Of a stretch of DNA of 64,000 nucleotides, positions 1 to 12,400 are shown piece after piece. Source of the DNA: Sarocladium kiliense (taxonomy: Eukaryota; Ascomycota; Sordariomycetes; Hypocreales; Sarocladiaceae); assembly GCA_030734395.1 (NCBI GenBank), contig JAUZTG010000029.1, positions 1,736,001-1,800,000 on the forward strand. The letters run 5' to 3'. Numbering within the stretch: the stretch's first letter is position 1; each line of letters opens with the position of its first letter. The notes under the pieces were generated by a model that saw nothing but the letters and a program-made list of their open reading frames with translations, was not told the DNA's origin and searched no databases. The position numbers and the translations under genes were made by a program.

Positions 1-3000
1 GCTGCTGCTGGCGAGAGATGATGCTGTGAGCCGTAAACGATGGATGGCAGCGCGTATGTGGTAATGAGCGACCGCCGGTTGATGCAACCATGCACAGGTA
101 CCAGGCACAGGCTCAGGGACGCGAACGAAGGACAATGCGATGGGTGTGCGTGAGTCGAGTCGCTGCCACTTGAAAATTTAGGACCCCCCCGTCTGTCGCG
201 AACCAAACCAGGGGAGCAGGGGCAACAAAGACGCGCGTGGGGATGTGAGGGAGGGGGAGGGGATGAAGAACAGTCTTCAGCATTTGCCCCCTAATAATTT
301 TCGATGCTAGCTTGAGCGTGAGCAATGGGCGACAACGGGGGATACGGGCCTGTCGTTAGCATTAAGGGCCCAGACAATGAGGATGATGATGATGATCGTT
401 TGGTGGGTGTGCCTGGTAAATGAAGTTGGGGTTGAAGCTGTCCAGGTGGTGATGGCACTGAAAGCCCTGGAGGATAGTGGCCGTAGTGGGTCTCCCTTCC
501 CTACCAAATATCACTGGCAGGGACTTTCTTTAGCACCTTAACAGGGTTACAGAGGCCAATTTCGCTAGGGGTAGATGCCGTTAGGGGCGATTCCCGTCAA
601 ATTGGACCAATTTACATGGCGACCAGGGGTGCAGAGGTACGGAGATGATGATCTGGAGTCACGATGATGGCGGCGATGGCGATGGCGATGATGATGACCG
701 TGGATGAAAGCATCGTCGTCATCATCAATCACCTTCTGTCGGCACTGCCGGGTCGCAAAGCTGAAAGGGACCCGATCTTGGGGGCGTCATCCTCTCTCCC
801 TCGCATTATGCCAGCTGCCAACCACAGAAAAGCAACGAAAAGGGCATTGCACACACACGCACGCAAACCCGGACCACCTAACACGGCGAGTGCCCAGGAG
901 CTAAACCGGTCATCCCGGTCGCCCTTTTCCCTAATTGACATGTCGAGAGTCTCAAATCAGGGCTGCTGTCCACCCCGAACCGGATCGCTCGCAGGTCATG
1001 CACGATGCAACACTGGCAGGGCACTTGCTGGTGCCAGCACAGCAGGTGAAGGTGATTGTTTGCTTGCTTGAATGTGTGACAACGAATTGGGTGGTGGGGT
1101 TAGGTATGGTCGATACCAGCTTTCTTCCGTCCCTTTAGTTTGCCTCGGGTTCTTGAGAATGATTTCAAGCAAGCTTTAATACCTCAGGCATTCTCGACCC
1201 AGAGAAGAAGAAGGGCAAAAAGAGGGTCGTTTGAGGGAACTCAAGTGTCGCAGCCCTCCATCCGACACACGTAGAGTATGGTACCAGGCACTGACCTCCC
1301 CAGCCAAGGGCGCGTCAAGATTACAGAGAAGACTTAGTGCAACGAAACAAGGCCAAAGAAAAGAGATAACACAAGATAGCATGAGAATGACTGGCCGATG
1401 TGTTATATTGGAATGATCATGCTTCGCAGAAGATGAAACGCAATGGGAGATGAACCACTGGAAGGCCTTGAATCAGGATCCAAACGCGTCACAAAAGAGA
1501 AAGCTCAAACGCGTCAGTCACGCTCAGCACCACGTGATCAACGCAGGTCTCTCATTCATCACATTCAGTGGCGAAGGAAACAGAAACTGGACACGGACAC
1601 ATGGAGCCCGGAAGAGCAGGATCAGGCGCAATGTCAGGCACCAATGCCTCCAGGTACAGTACCTTCAGACCTTGGCATTGATGCACAACTCTGAAATTAT
1701 GCAATTTTATACGTACCCATGCGCGACCACTTTTCCCAATCCATCCATTTGTGTCGGTCAAACTAAATTATGCACCGCCCGTCGTCCCGCCCGGAACGTG
1801 GGGCCGCTGCCTCGCCCCAAGCTTGACAAGACAGAGAAAGAAGGCTACGAAAGCTCTTTCCATCCTCACCGCTTGCTGGGCTCTGATGCGTTGTTCATTC
1901 TCCCCCTGAAAATCAGAAGCGGCGGTCAGTCGGAAAATCAGATGAGGAAGAAGAAGAAAAAGCCGCATCAAACAGAAACAGCAGAGACAAATTCACGCAC
2001 AAAGGAAAAAAAGGGACCGAGACAGACTGTACTGAAAACACGGCACGGAAGAAAAAAGCAAACGGCGCGCACCAGCTACCAACCGCCAACCAGAGGCGGA
2101 CACCAAGGACCAAGCACCACTACACTGGCCGACCAGCAGTAGTTTCCTGTGCCGTCTTCCTTGCTTGCCTTGGGCTTGTCATGTCATCATCGCTGTGCCT
2201 CCTCCTTCGTCCCTTCCACAACCTGGCGAGCGTGCCTACATCATCGTCGGCGTGAGAGCCCACTGTAACATCGTCATTGCACCTTGGGTCCAAATCTCAT
2301 TCCTCGGAGGAAAGCTCACTCAACCTGCAGCATCAAGTCACACCAATCGATGTAAATGAGTAGTAACCACGCTGTTGTATAGCCCACCAACCCACTTGTA
2401 CACCACTAACAAACGTTTGCTCCTTGGAGCGGCTCCGGGTCTCAGAAACAGTCCCTACCTCTCGGTATGTCTCTCGCACGGCAGTGGTCACATCACACAT
2501 CACAGCTCATTCCCGACCTACTGGTACAAGCTGGCCCCTGGTTTGGTCAATCACACCACCCGCCACCATGTGCTCCCCTCTGCCCTGGTCGGCCGTCATC
2601 CCATCCGCCGCCAGCGCAAGGTACCCGGCCACTCGCTGCCAGGCACACCCATCGCATGGCGACGATCCCTCATCCAATCCTTCCAGCTTGCATGAAAAAC
2701 AAACATCAACAACTATTATGCGGCAGAAGTGATCAACAATGCATAATTCTGCACAGTCATGTCTCTGAACATAACAACATCAGAAGAAACACAAATAGAG
2801 GGCCAAGTTGAGGGATAGGTGAGCGTATCCTTTCTTCCGCTTCTTCGGAGGCAAAGAGCAGATAGCTCCTGGTATCCCCTGTAACCCATTCGCTACCAGC
2901 GCTCTGGATCGATCCAACTCCTTGCAGCACAGGAACTGAGTCCACAGGAGCTGAGTCCATTACCTCTAGAAGGACGGAGCCTCCCACACCAAAGTGCTTG

Positions 3001-3863
3001 GAAGAAGCAACGCCCAGCAGAAGCAATGACAGCCTCCAACTGAATGCTCACAGTGCCCATCTGCCACGGGCTTAGTGGATCAATTCAGGGTTCCTCCCGC
3101 TGGCACGCCCCGGGCCCTTTCCCCTCCCCCTATTCCTGCTCCCCTCCCGCTCTTCGTTTCATCACACTGCATAAACCAGCTGCACTCCAGGCCTATCTCA
3201 GACGAGGGCACCATCACCAATACCGGTACAACCCTCAAGACCATATTCCCTTAACTATTATCATCCCAATAGCAAAATCCAAATGCCACCAAGAGAAACC
3301 CCCGCTGCTGCAAATTAATGCCTACCTTACCTCTCTCACCATGGTCCGTGTCCCTCATGCGTAGTGGCGTGTTCGTTCCGGTAAAACCTACCTTGCCTTC
3401 CAATCCTTCAACACCACCCCCGGTCCGCCCCTGACTCGGTTTCGCCGGCCGGAAAGGAGTGACAGCAGACAATCCGTGCGTTCTGGGCGACCTTCCTGAG
3501 GGGAGGGTCTTGTTCCGAGACATTGGACTTCCAGGGTTGTGGCCTGCTCTCCTCTTGGGCCTTTTGAGGGGGATCGTCTCGTGGGGTTCGGTTCGTGATG
3601 CACTTCATGGGACTTCATCGCTTCGTGCACACCATAATGGTGTCTGCAGGGTAGGTGATATCCACGATCTGGAAGGACAACTATACCGTCGAACAACACC
3701 ACTGCTCAAGAAAATTGTGCAATTCAGCAACGGGCTAGATAAAGACGTCTTGTTGAGTTCACAAGACCTAAGGATGATCACCTAGAGACGTGACGAGACT
3801 TGCAAGGGCCCGCTGTTTTCCAACCGCCAAATGTTGGCTTTCTCCCATCAGCGTTTCGCAAAC
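1..3863. other. Gene-poor left flank, no supported gene
   Basis: I find no coding region with family resemblance or convincing splicing here. The longest open frame (about 1450-2142, plus) is rich in Lys, Arg, Thr and Gln and looks like random translation. The stretch at about 640-730 is an imperfect GAT/GAC microsatellite. About 1920-2050 is strongly purine-rich on the plus strand, so pyrimidine-rich on the minus strand, as many fungal 5' leaders are. Part of this flank could be the promoter and leader of a minus-strand gene lying beyond the left edge; that is inference. Confidence 0.5.
640..730. repeat. Imperfect GAT/GAC trinucleotide microsatellite
   Basis: The plus strand runs through repeated gatgat, gatggc and gatgatgat units, then passes into the complementary catcgtcgtcatcatc. 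The repeat is interrupted and not in a credible coding region. A shorter GAT run sits at about 378-397. Confidence 0.5.
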
Positions 3864-5091
3864 TCATCTCAACCATCCATCATCATATCTCCATCCAGCA
3901 AAGCCTGAGCCTGTGTTTCGAGTCAATATTACTCCAAAAATCTCTTTGTGCGGACTCACCCAGCGACTCTGTTCATTGTTGGACTTGTCTGACACTGCCA
4001 CAGATGACGAGCCGGAAGCACCGAGACCGGGAAAATCTGTCTCGCTTCTCTGTGATGTTGATCCTGAGGCCTGAGTAGCTCTCCATGGACCCTCGTTAGA
4101 TTCCACCCATGTGTTGAAGGAGCTGGTGGTCCTAGGGGGACCACTCCTCTGCGATGTTGGTTTCGAAGCCTGTGAAGTCGTTGATTGAGTCACTTCATAT
4201 GAATCGTGCATGGGGTAGGCGCCGCGGACCCAAGCTCTGTTAGATCTCCGTGAAGTCGATTGCGAGGTCGACCTAGTAGAAGCCCTCGTAGTCGTCGAGT
4301 CCTCCCCTGTCATGGCCTGCCAAGCAGCATGAAGATCACCTCTGTCATCGTAGGCATTGTATCGCAGCCCTCTGTCTACCGGCACTGGAGAAGGTGACCT
4401 GGCTGTGTGAACTGCACCCGAACTTTTGTCCGACACATCGATTCCAGCGGCACTGGCCGCGCTAGCCATAGCAAGAGCCCAGGAGCTGTCCTCAGGATGA
4501 CTAGCAGGCTCGTCAAGGTAGCTACCTGCCATAGCAGTGGCGGCATCTACAACCTGTAGCAGTGAAGTGACCAGTCAGTACCTGCATGAAACCCTTGTGG
4601 AGAGATACGGACCAGTGTCATGGTGAGGAGATGCTCAGGCTCGAGAGGAGGTACATAAGCTTCTTGGAGACCATCCCAAGAAACGCATTTCATGCACTTC
4701 TACACTATGAAGTCAGAATCGCGTTGCCTCCTCACAATCTCATAGCCCAACGTACCCAGGTACCGTCTTTCCGGGAAACCTTCGAAAAGGCTTCAGCAGG
4801 CTTCATCTCACCACAATCACCCTCACATTGATATAGCTCCGGCTCGTCTGCACAGTCTTGGCATGTCATAAAGCAGTTGTCAGGTTGAAGATCGACATCC
4901 TTGGTGACTTTGTTGAGCTCTTTGGCAGTGTACGCGGAGGTGAACTTCCATTTTTGGCAGACAGTACAGCGCCAGCTGTAGCGACAGGTCAGCGAGAGTG
5001 TACATGAAGTAAGAAAGAGGTTCGAGGATCGGACTTACCGATCCTTGGCGGCGATTTGTCTGGTCGGTCCCATCTTTCGCTTCCGCGGCAT
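3864..5091 (-). CDS. Stc1-domain protein (RNAi-heterochromatin adaptor-like)
   Basis: Four exons (5091-5039, 4975-4756, 4699-4613, 4553-3864) join in frame to give 349 residues; the first ATG follows in-frame stops. After a basic start (MPRKRK), residues about 18-110 carry a series of Cys pairs: CTVC, then CQDC, CEGDC and KCMKC. Between them lies the family's hydrophobic 'FSKVSRK' segment. This matches the Stc1 domain, a tandem zinc-finger fold. In Schizosaccharomyces pombe Stc1 links Argonaute to the CLRC histone H3K9 methyltransferase complex. The remaining ~240 residues are Ser/Thr/Gln-rich and probably disordered, with repeated 'TSQRS' and 'STSQ' motifs. Many Pezizomycotina proteins share this domain and most have no tested role, so an RNAi function here is inference. 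The domain call is firm. Confidence 0.8.
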
Positions 5092-6168
5092 GTTGGATGC
5101 TCTGAAGGGCGGGCTTTGGTGAACAAGGGACAGAAGAGCACTAAGGAACACAGCTGTACTCTGGTGTAGGGAGCCAGATTTTTTTGCGATGTTCGAGAGG
5201 GGACTTTGAAAGCTAAGAGGGAGGTGCAGAGGGGAGCAGGAGAAAGCAGTAGATACGAATGTAGAGCTCGAAGCCAGAGGATGGTGGAAGTTGAAATGCC
5301 GTACCGCCGAAGAGCCTCAACAAAATGGAGACTGTAGGCGAAAGGTGATGGAAAGGTCTCGAGGGCCAAATTTATACTCTGTGCCTGGGTATCTTACTGC
5401 CTGAAGCCACTATTCTACCTGGTGAAGGCAGCTCCCCGTCACCAGTGACTGCGGTGCGGCCGTGGCACCTGCCAGTCACGTCTGCCAGACATGTTCACCA
5501 GCCGCCTCACACGTTGCACATCATGCCAGGCTCGGGAGAATAGCATGATCACTTCGATTCAAGGCATGACGGTCACTCTCTGGTGTCTCAGCTAAAGCTA
5601 GGCCCTTGTCTAGGTCTCGCTCGGCAGTCACACCAAAGTTGTCAAAGACATCACATCGAATCCGAACATATGGACATCACCCTTGTATTCATAACTCCTC
5701 TCCCAGTATAGTTTGTACACTGAGCTGTATCTGCAACCCAGTAATCTTCACGCTCGTTCTACAACGGCGCTGCTATCGTGGCATTGATCGGTCCATCCGA
5801 CCTACCATAAATATAGGTATAGATCACACCGCTGAGGTGCGTCTTCTAGACAGTGTATGTCAACACACTTCACACAGGATACAAGCCTTCGCCTGACGCC
5901 CAATGCTGCTAAAGTCTTCGAGCCCAGCTTGCAAGCCAGGCCTCTAGTTTTGTTGTTCCGTCCCCCACGTAGGGCAGACTTCCTCTGACAAAGAGGGCAA
6001 TTTTCCACATCACACCACCGGTTCTACCTTGCTCACGCCCAGTGGTCCATTCACCACCAACTGGGCGTCCCCAACTTGTTTCCTCTCCGTCACCTCTCGG
6101 GGATCACGGTCCTTGAGCCGCTTACGCAGGATCAGGGGGATGTTGGCGGCTCCGGCGGTGTGTAATTG
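5092..6168. other. Intergenic: Stc1-like promoter and PDK 3' region
   Basis: About 1.1 kb between two same-strand (minus) genes. It should hold the promoter of the Stc1-like gene (near 5.1-5.4 kb) and the 3' UTR of the kinase gene. No open frame here shows family resemblance or splice support. Confidence 0.4.
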
Positions 6169-7707
6169 CTATTGTAGAGGTTCCGAAGACGAGGAAAGGC
6201 GGTTCAGGTGGAGGTACACGTCCGTTCCGTATCTGCATCATGTTAGCGAGCCGAGCGCCCGACCAAGTGACAGTGTCAACTTACCCCTCCATGCTGATGA
6301 GTTTCAAGTCACCGCCAAAGTACCTCGCGTACAGCCGTGAGATGGGCAAACCATACCCAAACCCGGCCATTGGTGCCTTAAAGTCGCTCTTATCAAAGTC
6401 CGGGTCAAGGTTGGGTGTCCGATCGACGGTCGTGTACATGTAAGTCCACACCAAGGGGATGGCACTCCTTGGGATGCCGCCGCCCTCATCTGAGATCTTG
6501 ATGGTGATGTCCTCCTTGCCTTCGGCGACGATGACCTTTGTGACGGGGAAGTCCTGCTTGTCCATACCGTGGGTCTCGACGACAGCGCGCAGGGAGTTCT
6601 TGAGGGTTTCGAAGAGCATATGTGACAAGTGACCTGGAACGTACATGAAGTCGAGGTTGGGGTTGCAGACGAGCTGGATGCGTGGTGCCTCGAACAGGCC
6701 GTAGTGATCCTCGCACACGAACCTGGCATTCTCGATGGCTTCCTGCGCAAGGTCCTGGACGTTCGTCTTGGTGCAGATAACACCGACGTAAGATGGGTCG
6801 CGATGATGGCTCTGGTCGGTAAGTGCAATGTGCTGTCCGATCAGCATACGGATTCCGATACGAGACATGTAGAAGCGGTCGAGGAAGGACTGGATGGTGT
6901 CGTCAATCTGCATACGCTGACGACGGCGCTTGTATTCGAGAATGCCCTGGGCCATTGTGGTGACAACGCCATCGTGACGTCGCTTGATCTTGTGAAGAGT
7001 CTGTGCGAACTTCTCGTTGTAGAGATGCAATTCGGCCGGCCACGTTCCAGAGTCATCGACCATAGCGAAGTATCTTCTTGACAAGCTCTTTGGCTTGCCA
7101 TTGCCGTTGCCATTCCCATTCTGCAGGCCGCCCCAGCCGGAACCGTCGCCCTCACCGAGTGATGGATTTGGCGTTGCTTCAGACAACTTGAAAGCTTGTC
7201 TGCCGTAATGCTTGCCAGGCTTCATGAGACGGCTCTTGACATCGTTTCCGAGGTCGGGTCGTGGGAGAGTGGTAATTTCCTGATTTTGCACATGATCAGC
7301 CACAGTGAGCGCAGGTGGATGGATGAAGGGAGAAACATACCTCGAATGATTGCGCATACCAATCCTTGACTTTGTTGACGGAGGGCATCTCATTGAGGCC
7401 ATCGGGGAGGTCGTCGAGCTCCTTGACGCGGTGCGCAAGGCGGATGGGGAGCTCCTCAGCGAGGAACTGTGAGGCACGGAAGAGAGTCCCTAGAGATCAT
7501 CGTTAGTGCCGGGTTCGGAGGGTTGAGTTCTTGCGTCGTAGGACGATGCGAAAGCATCACAAACAGCGACGAAGCAGCATGGCAAGACATACCGGTAGAG
7601 GGCTTCTCGCCGAATTGGACCATCTGGCGCAAGCTGACGCCAGTGGCCGGGAACTTGGCATAGTGACGGATGGTGTCCATCAACTGGGTTGAGGCCTTCC
7701 ACGACAT
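6169..7707 (-). CDS. Pyruvate dehydrogenase kinase, mitochondrial
   Basis: Four exons (7707-7593, 7489-7341, 7279-6285, 6232-6169) give 440 residues. The protein phosphorylates and inactivates the E1-alpha subunit of mitochondrial pyruvate dehydrogenase, limiting acetyl-CoA formation. The N-terminal helical BCDHK/PDK domain spans about residues 10-200 ('MSWKAS' start, 'YAKFPATGVSLRQM' and 'RASQFLAEELPIRLAHR'). The C-terminal half is a GHKL ATPase fold with the N-box (ETLKNSLRA), G1 box (SDEGGG) and G2 box (GFGYGLPISR). A Gly/Asn-rich insert (repeated NG) sits at about residues 120-140. The last exon encodes only the final ~21 residues. The N-terminus fits the Pkp1-type fungal enzyme better than branched-chain ketoacid kinase. 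Start and splice frames are all consistent. Confidence 0.92.
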
Positions 7708-9484
7708 GGTGGCGTCTGCGCCGGCAGCGCTTTCGCTCTTGTGCGTCGTCCCCGCCGGGATCAGGAGCACCAATGGAGTTGCAGCGCCGTCAATTGAAGC
7801 GCGATGTCATGTAGGAGACTTGTGAGAGAGTCGTGGCGAGGACGAAGGAAGCTTCGACCTTGTCGTGAAGGTGATCGCGTGATGCGCGATAGATTGGGAG
7901 ACGAGACGAGTCAGAGTTGGAGGGCGAAAGTCGGCCGAATCTCTGGGCACACGCACGCGCTTGTGACTGTGGGGGGATGTTGAAAGGGACTAGGCGCGGG
8001 ATGGGATGGAATTGAGATTTGTTTTTTGATAAGACCCCCAATATTTCAGTCAGGCCAGGTACTGAGGCCGTTTGTACTTTGTGTAGAAAGGATGAATGAT
8101 TGAAAACCCGGATAGCAGAATGGCCTGGTCGAGGGATGCGGCGGCAATGACGATGCCGGCACAGGCACCCCGCGGTAGTAGACAGAGCTGAAGAGTCCCG
8201 TCGGCAACCGAGGCTGGTATAGCCGGCGATGGTGGTGGGTGGTGGGTGGTGGGCAGATGGCGGCCAGGTAGGTCCAGCAGGGGTTTGCGAAGCCGACCTG
8301 GGACTGACGCTCGCCGCTGGAAAAGTATATTGTAGGTGAAGAGAACGTAAGAATGAATATAGGAGCCCAGGACCGACGCTGGAGAAGGTGACGAAGAACG
8401 GATAGAAGGGCGATGAGGAGAGAATGGGTGAGGCTGTTGTTGTGTCGGGAAGTCGGTGAAGCTGCCTCTGGTTGTGCATGACGCCCATGTCACCTCACTG
8501 TCGCAGGCTGCCCCTGCTGGGCCGATCACTAACCTTCAGTGGCCCGAGGGAGCTCACATGGGGCCGTGCAGGGTACGGTCGGGTGGCATCACAGCACTCG
8601 TAGCACAGGTCCGGGTTCGGGCGGGAGGAGCCTGGGGTGGTCCGTAGGGGAGTGACTCACACAGCCATCAGCGCTGGACCTTCCCACTAACGCTGTGAGA
8701 CTGTTGTCTATATACAAAGCTGTTAGTGCCACAGCCGACTCCGGAACCAGCTGAGGTCTCTCGCTGTGCATCACATGTCGCCCTCGAAGCTGCACATCTT
8801 CGACTCTGCATGCAGCCACGGTGGCCAGGACAGTCGCGTCCAGACCCGTCATCCCCCTTTCTTGCTTTCGAGTCTGCCCTGGAACCTCACACGGTGCAAA
8901 TGGTCCTGGAGCAGTCTTCCATAGAGTCTTGACCTCCTTCAGTCATCGAGATCTCGCCAAGTGATCTTCATGTATCAATGCACCCTCGTGCTGCAACGGA
9001 AGAGGTTTCCCTGCAATGCACACCTCCGTCCACCCGACCCATTTTCCCCAGACTTTGGCGCTGCGCTTGGGCTGTCAATGGTCTCGAACCTAATGCTTGC
9101 TATTCCTTGTCTGACCAGGGACTAGGGAATCCCGATGCATGCCCACGCGGTTCTTCCCGTTCGGTTTGCTAATAGGCGGATGACTACGGGCTGCCAGGTG
9201 CCCCCCTTTGTGTATGGCCTGGTAGTTGTCTCCAGACAAGCTGGATCTATCTGTAACCTGTACGGTCAGGGATCTTCAGTCTGTGGTGCTGTGAGAGAAT
9301 CATTCTCGATGACATGTTGCTGAGTCTCTTCATGAACTCGAAGTTATGGGTCTCTACCCAGCAGAATGCTGGGTTTGTGACTACGAGCTTCTGTCGTTAC
9401 GGACATACAGTTAGTGATTGAACATCATCACATTCGTTACTTCATGTGGACCCAAGGATAAGTATACAACCCAACGCCTTAGCC
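7708..9484. other. Intergenic: PDK leader, then 3' flank of the NLR-like gene
   Basis: About 1.8 kb without a supported gene. The minus-strand open frame at 7790-8488 overlaps the presumptive PDK 5' leader and has no recognisable domain. A short G-rich tract lies at 8231-8253. Nothing convincing is visible in 8.6-9.4 kb. Confidence 0.4.
8231..8253 (+). repeat. G-rich heptamer repeat, potential G-quadruplex
   Basis: Iterated GGTGGTG / GGTGGGT units over 23 bases give several runs of two or three G separated by single T. It lies about 0.5 kb upstream of the PDK start, so the C-rich strand would be the sense strand of a long leader, if one exists. Structure and function are untested inference. 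Confidence 0.4.
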
Positions 9485-12400
9485 TCATGCAGTCTTCTCT
9501 CGATGTTGCTTCTGCAAGTGCGTCAGAAGCTTGACTCCAGTGTACCGACCCAAGAAAGTCGGTTGCAGGTCGTCAAAAATCATCAGCTTGTCACCCGAGT
9601 CGCGCACAGCTTCAGAGATGTACTTTGAGAACTCGTCCAGAAACCCGTTGGCGTTGCCTTCCAGCTCCGTCGCCGCCAGCTCTTCGATTCCCTGCTCGCG
9701 GTACAACAGTGACAGGTGGTATTGGGCCCGAGCAATCGCAGCACGGTCCCACCATGAGCTCTTGACAAACTCTAGACATTGTTGGAGATACTCGCTAAGA
9801 AGTAGGTTAGAGTGGCTAAAAGATGAGATCTTGAATCGGGGTTACTTACGTAGCGAGCTTCGGCTTGTTGAGATGATGGTACATGGCACCAACAGCGTAC
9901 ATACTTAGCATTGTATGTTCGTGATGCTTGCCTTGCATTTCCAAACGGGCTGTCAAGACCTCGAGGTGCTTCTCCAAGGCACCTTGGTAGTCTCCTTTCT
10001 GAAGGAGATAGCAGCCAAGCATAAAAGCCCGTCTGTAGTATTGAGCGCTCCGGCCAGCAGCAAATTGTTCCGTCAGCTGGAGTGACTTCATTTGATAGCT
10101 GATCGCCTGATCCAGTTCGCCCATCCACATCAGAACGACGCTATAGTTGCCGTAATATTTCGAATTCTCCCATGGGTTGGTGTCTTCCGTTCCCCAGACG
10201 AGGTAACGGTCGCGGCAATTCTTGATGATGATCCCTGCTTCCTCGAATTTGTGTTCGTTGAGAAGGCACAGAGAGTAGTCATTTGCAGCGTTCTGGAATA
10301 AGACGTCATTATCGCGACTCGTAGTATCCTCCTCGTAGATTCGCCTTCGAATCTCCAGTGCTTGCTTCAGCAGGTTTGGTCCTTCCGCACGCTCAACGCA
10401 GCCCATGTTCAGTAGAAGCAGGCCGTAGACGCAGAGAATATCGGCGCGGATCTTTGCGTTTCTGTCATCTCCCAACTCATTCAGGATGTCCGTTGCACTT
10501 TGCAGAAACGACAAACCATCGTATGAGTTGGTTTGACGCGACCAAATGTAGAAGCCGGCATCGTAGAAGAGCTTGACGATTTCTACAGGATCCATGTCCA
10601 TCATGGATGCTGATGGTGCATTTTGACGGTGCACACGATGAAGTGCAAAGACATGCGGCATGTACTCTGAGCAAATGGCCCAGTTCTCAGGATCGGGTAC
10701 CTGCTGAGAATCTGCTGCCGGGAACTTCTTCCGGATGAGGCGGAAGGCCTTTCGGTAGGCATCCACGAAGCCGAGATCCTCCATATCCATGAGGACTTTC
10801 TGTTGGAGCAGACGGTGGATGCTGTATGCCTCTCCGCCATGGCTCAGCTGCCTGACTGTCACCAGACGTCGGCCGCTCAATTCATTAATCATTCGCTTGT
10901 AGCTATCAGGGCCAAAGTCAACAGCTGCTTAGCCGATAGAGTCAGATAAATAAGGCACAGTTCCTTCTTACCTGATAGTTTCCGAGGAATTGAGAAACTC
11001 CAGATACTCTTCCTTGTGGTCACCTACGAGCAAATGCTTGTGGATGGTATCTGGATCGAGGAAAGAAAGCACATCTAAAAGACGACGGGAGTTCATGCGG
11101 ACCTCCCGAATGCCAATAGTCCAAAGTGAATCGATAGTGGAATCGATATCACTGGCGTCCATGTCCATATTTCTTTTCCTCTTCTTCTTGGTGATATGTT
11201 CCTTCTCCTCCCACATCTCCATAAAGTCGGATAGTGTGCATCTCGAGACTTTGACATAGCCGACAATCATGCTGATTGCCAGAGGAAGGCGACCCACAAC
11301 TTCGACCACCTGCGCGGCCAAGTCATACTCTTCATGGTGTTGAAGGGCCTCCTTATTGAGCTTGGGTTGAATAGAGGTCAAAAGGAATTCGCGACCGTGT
11401 TCCAGTGGCCACACATCTAATTCGACCGCGTGCTGACGATGGTAAACTGGATGTGTTGGGGCAATAGTCAACAGGGGGGCTGTTCTTGTCGTAATGAGGA
11501 TGGACCCTTTCGTCTTCGCCAACGCCCTCGGGATGTACCGAGAAACATCCTTCCACGAGGCGACATTATCGAATATGAGGAGCCATCGAGTCTCTGAATT
11601 GGTCAAGTAGTCCTTGACGGAGAACGTGCGTGTGTCTTCGGTAGCTAGGGGCTTCTCCGCAATGTTCAAGATCGTCGCAATGTTGCCGTATTTCTCAGCG
11701 CAGATACCAGGATTGTCCGATTCCACCCAGAATACGTGAGGATACTCCGAGCCGTATTTGTGGACATATTCGACTCCCAACGCAGTCTTGCCAATACCAC
11801 CACGGCCACTGATCGTACACACGCGGCCCGGGGACGACAAGTGGCCGTACATAGCCTCTAGATCTTCATCTCTGCCAACGAAGTTTTCGTACCGCTCGGG
11901 AATACCGGCACGCACCGCGGATATCGGTGCCTGAGCTCTCTGTCGGTCGAGGAACTCAAGTACTTTCTCACTCCCATCCGTTGCCGCATTGCTTCCAACC
12001 TCAAATGCATTCGGTCCATCGACCGTGTCTGCAGGTTGTCCAGTGTCTGTTGCGACTGAGGCGTTGATTGTGGATGCGTCCGAATGATCTTCATCCCTGA
12101 ACCTGACTGTCTCAAGATCCTTATGCGCAAATTCGCCCAGCTCCGTGATGTATTCGTCAAGAAGATCAGTCTTGCCCAAAGGTCCCTCATCTGGGAGATC
12201 ATTGAGAAACAACGCAGCCAAGACGTACGCTTCTAGATGTCTGCCAACATGATTTTCGAGCTCTGCGAGGTCATTGAGTGTCTTGAAACAGAGGTTGCAA
12301 TTTAGAATGGGTAGCTTCTGTTGCGAGTAACCTTTGCAGTTTTCGCGTACGAAAAGCCAGTCCTCGTCTGATAAATTACCATGGCGAGTTTCCAGATGAT

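Noticed and set aside
1450..2142. 230-residue plus-strand open frame
   Set aside because: Biased, low-complexity Lys/Arg/Gln/Thr composition, no domain and no splice context; the purine-rich DNA alone explains it.
7790..8488. 232-residue minus-strand open frame
   Set aside because: Lies upstream of the PDK start in likely leader DNA, with Ser/Pro/His-rich random-looking translation and no domain.
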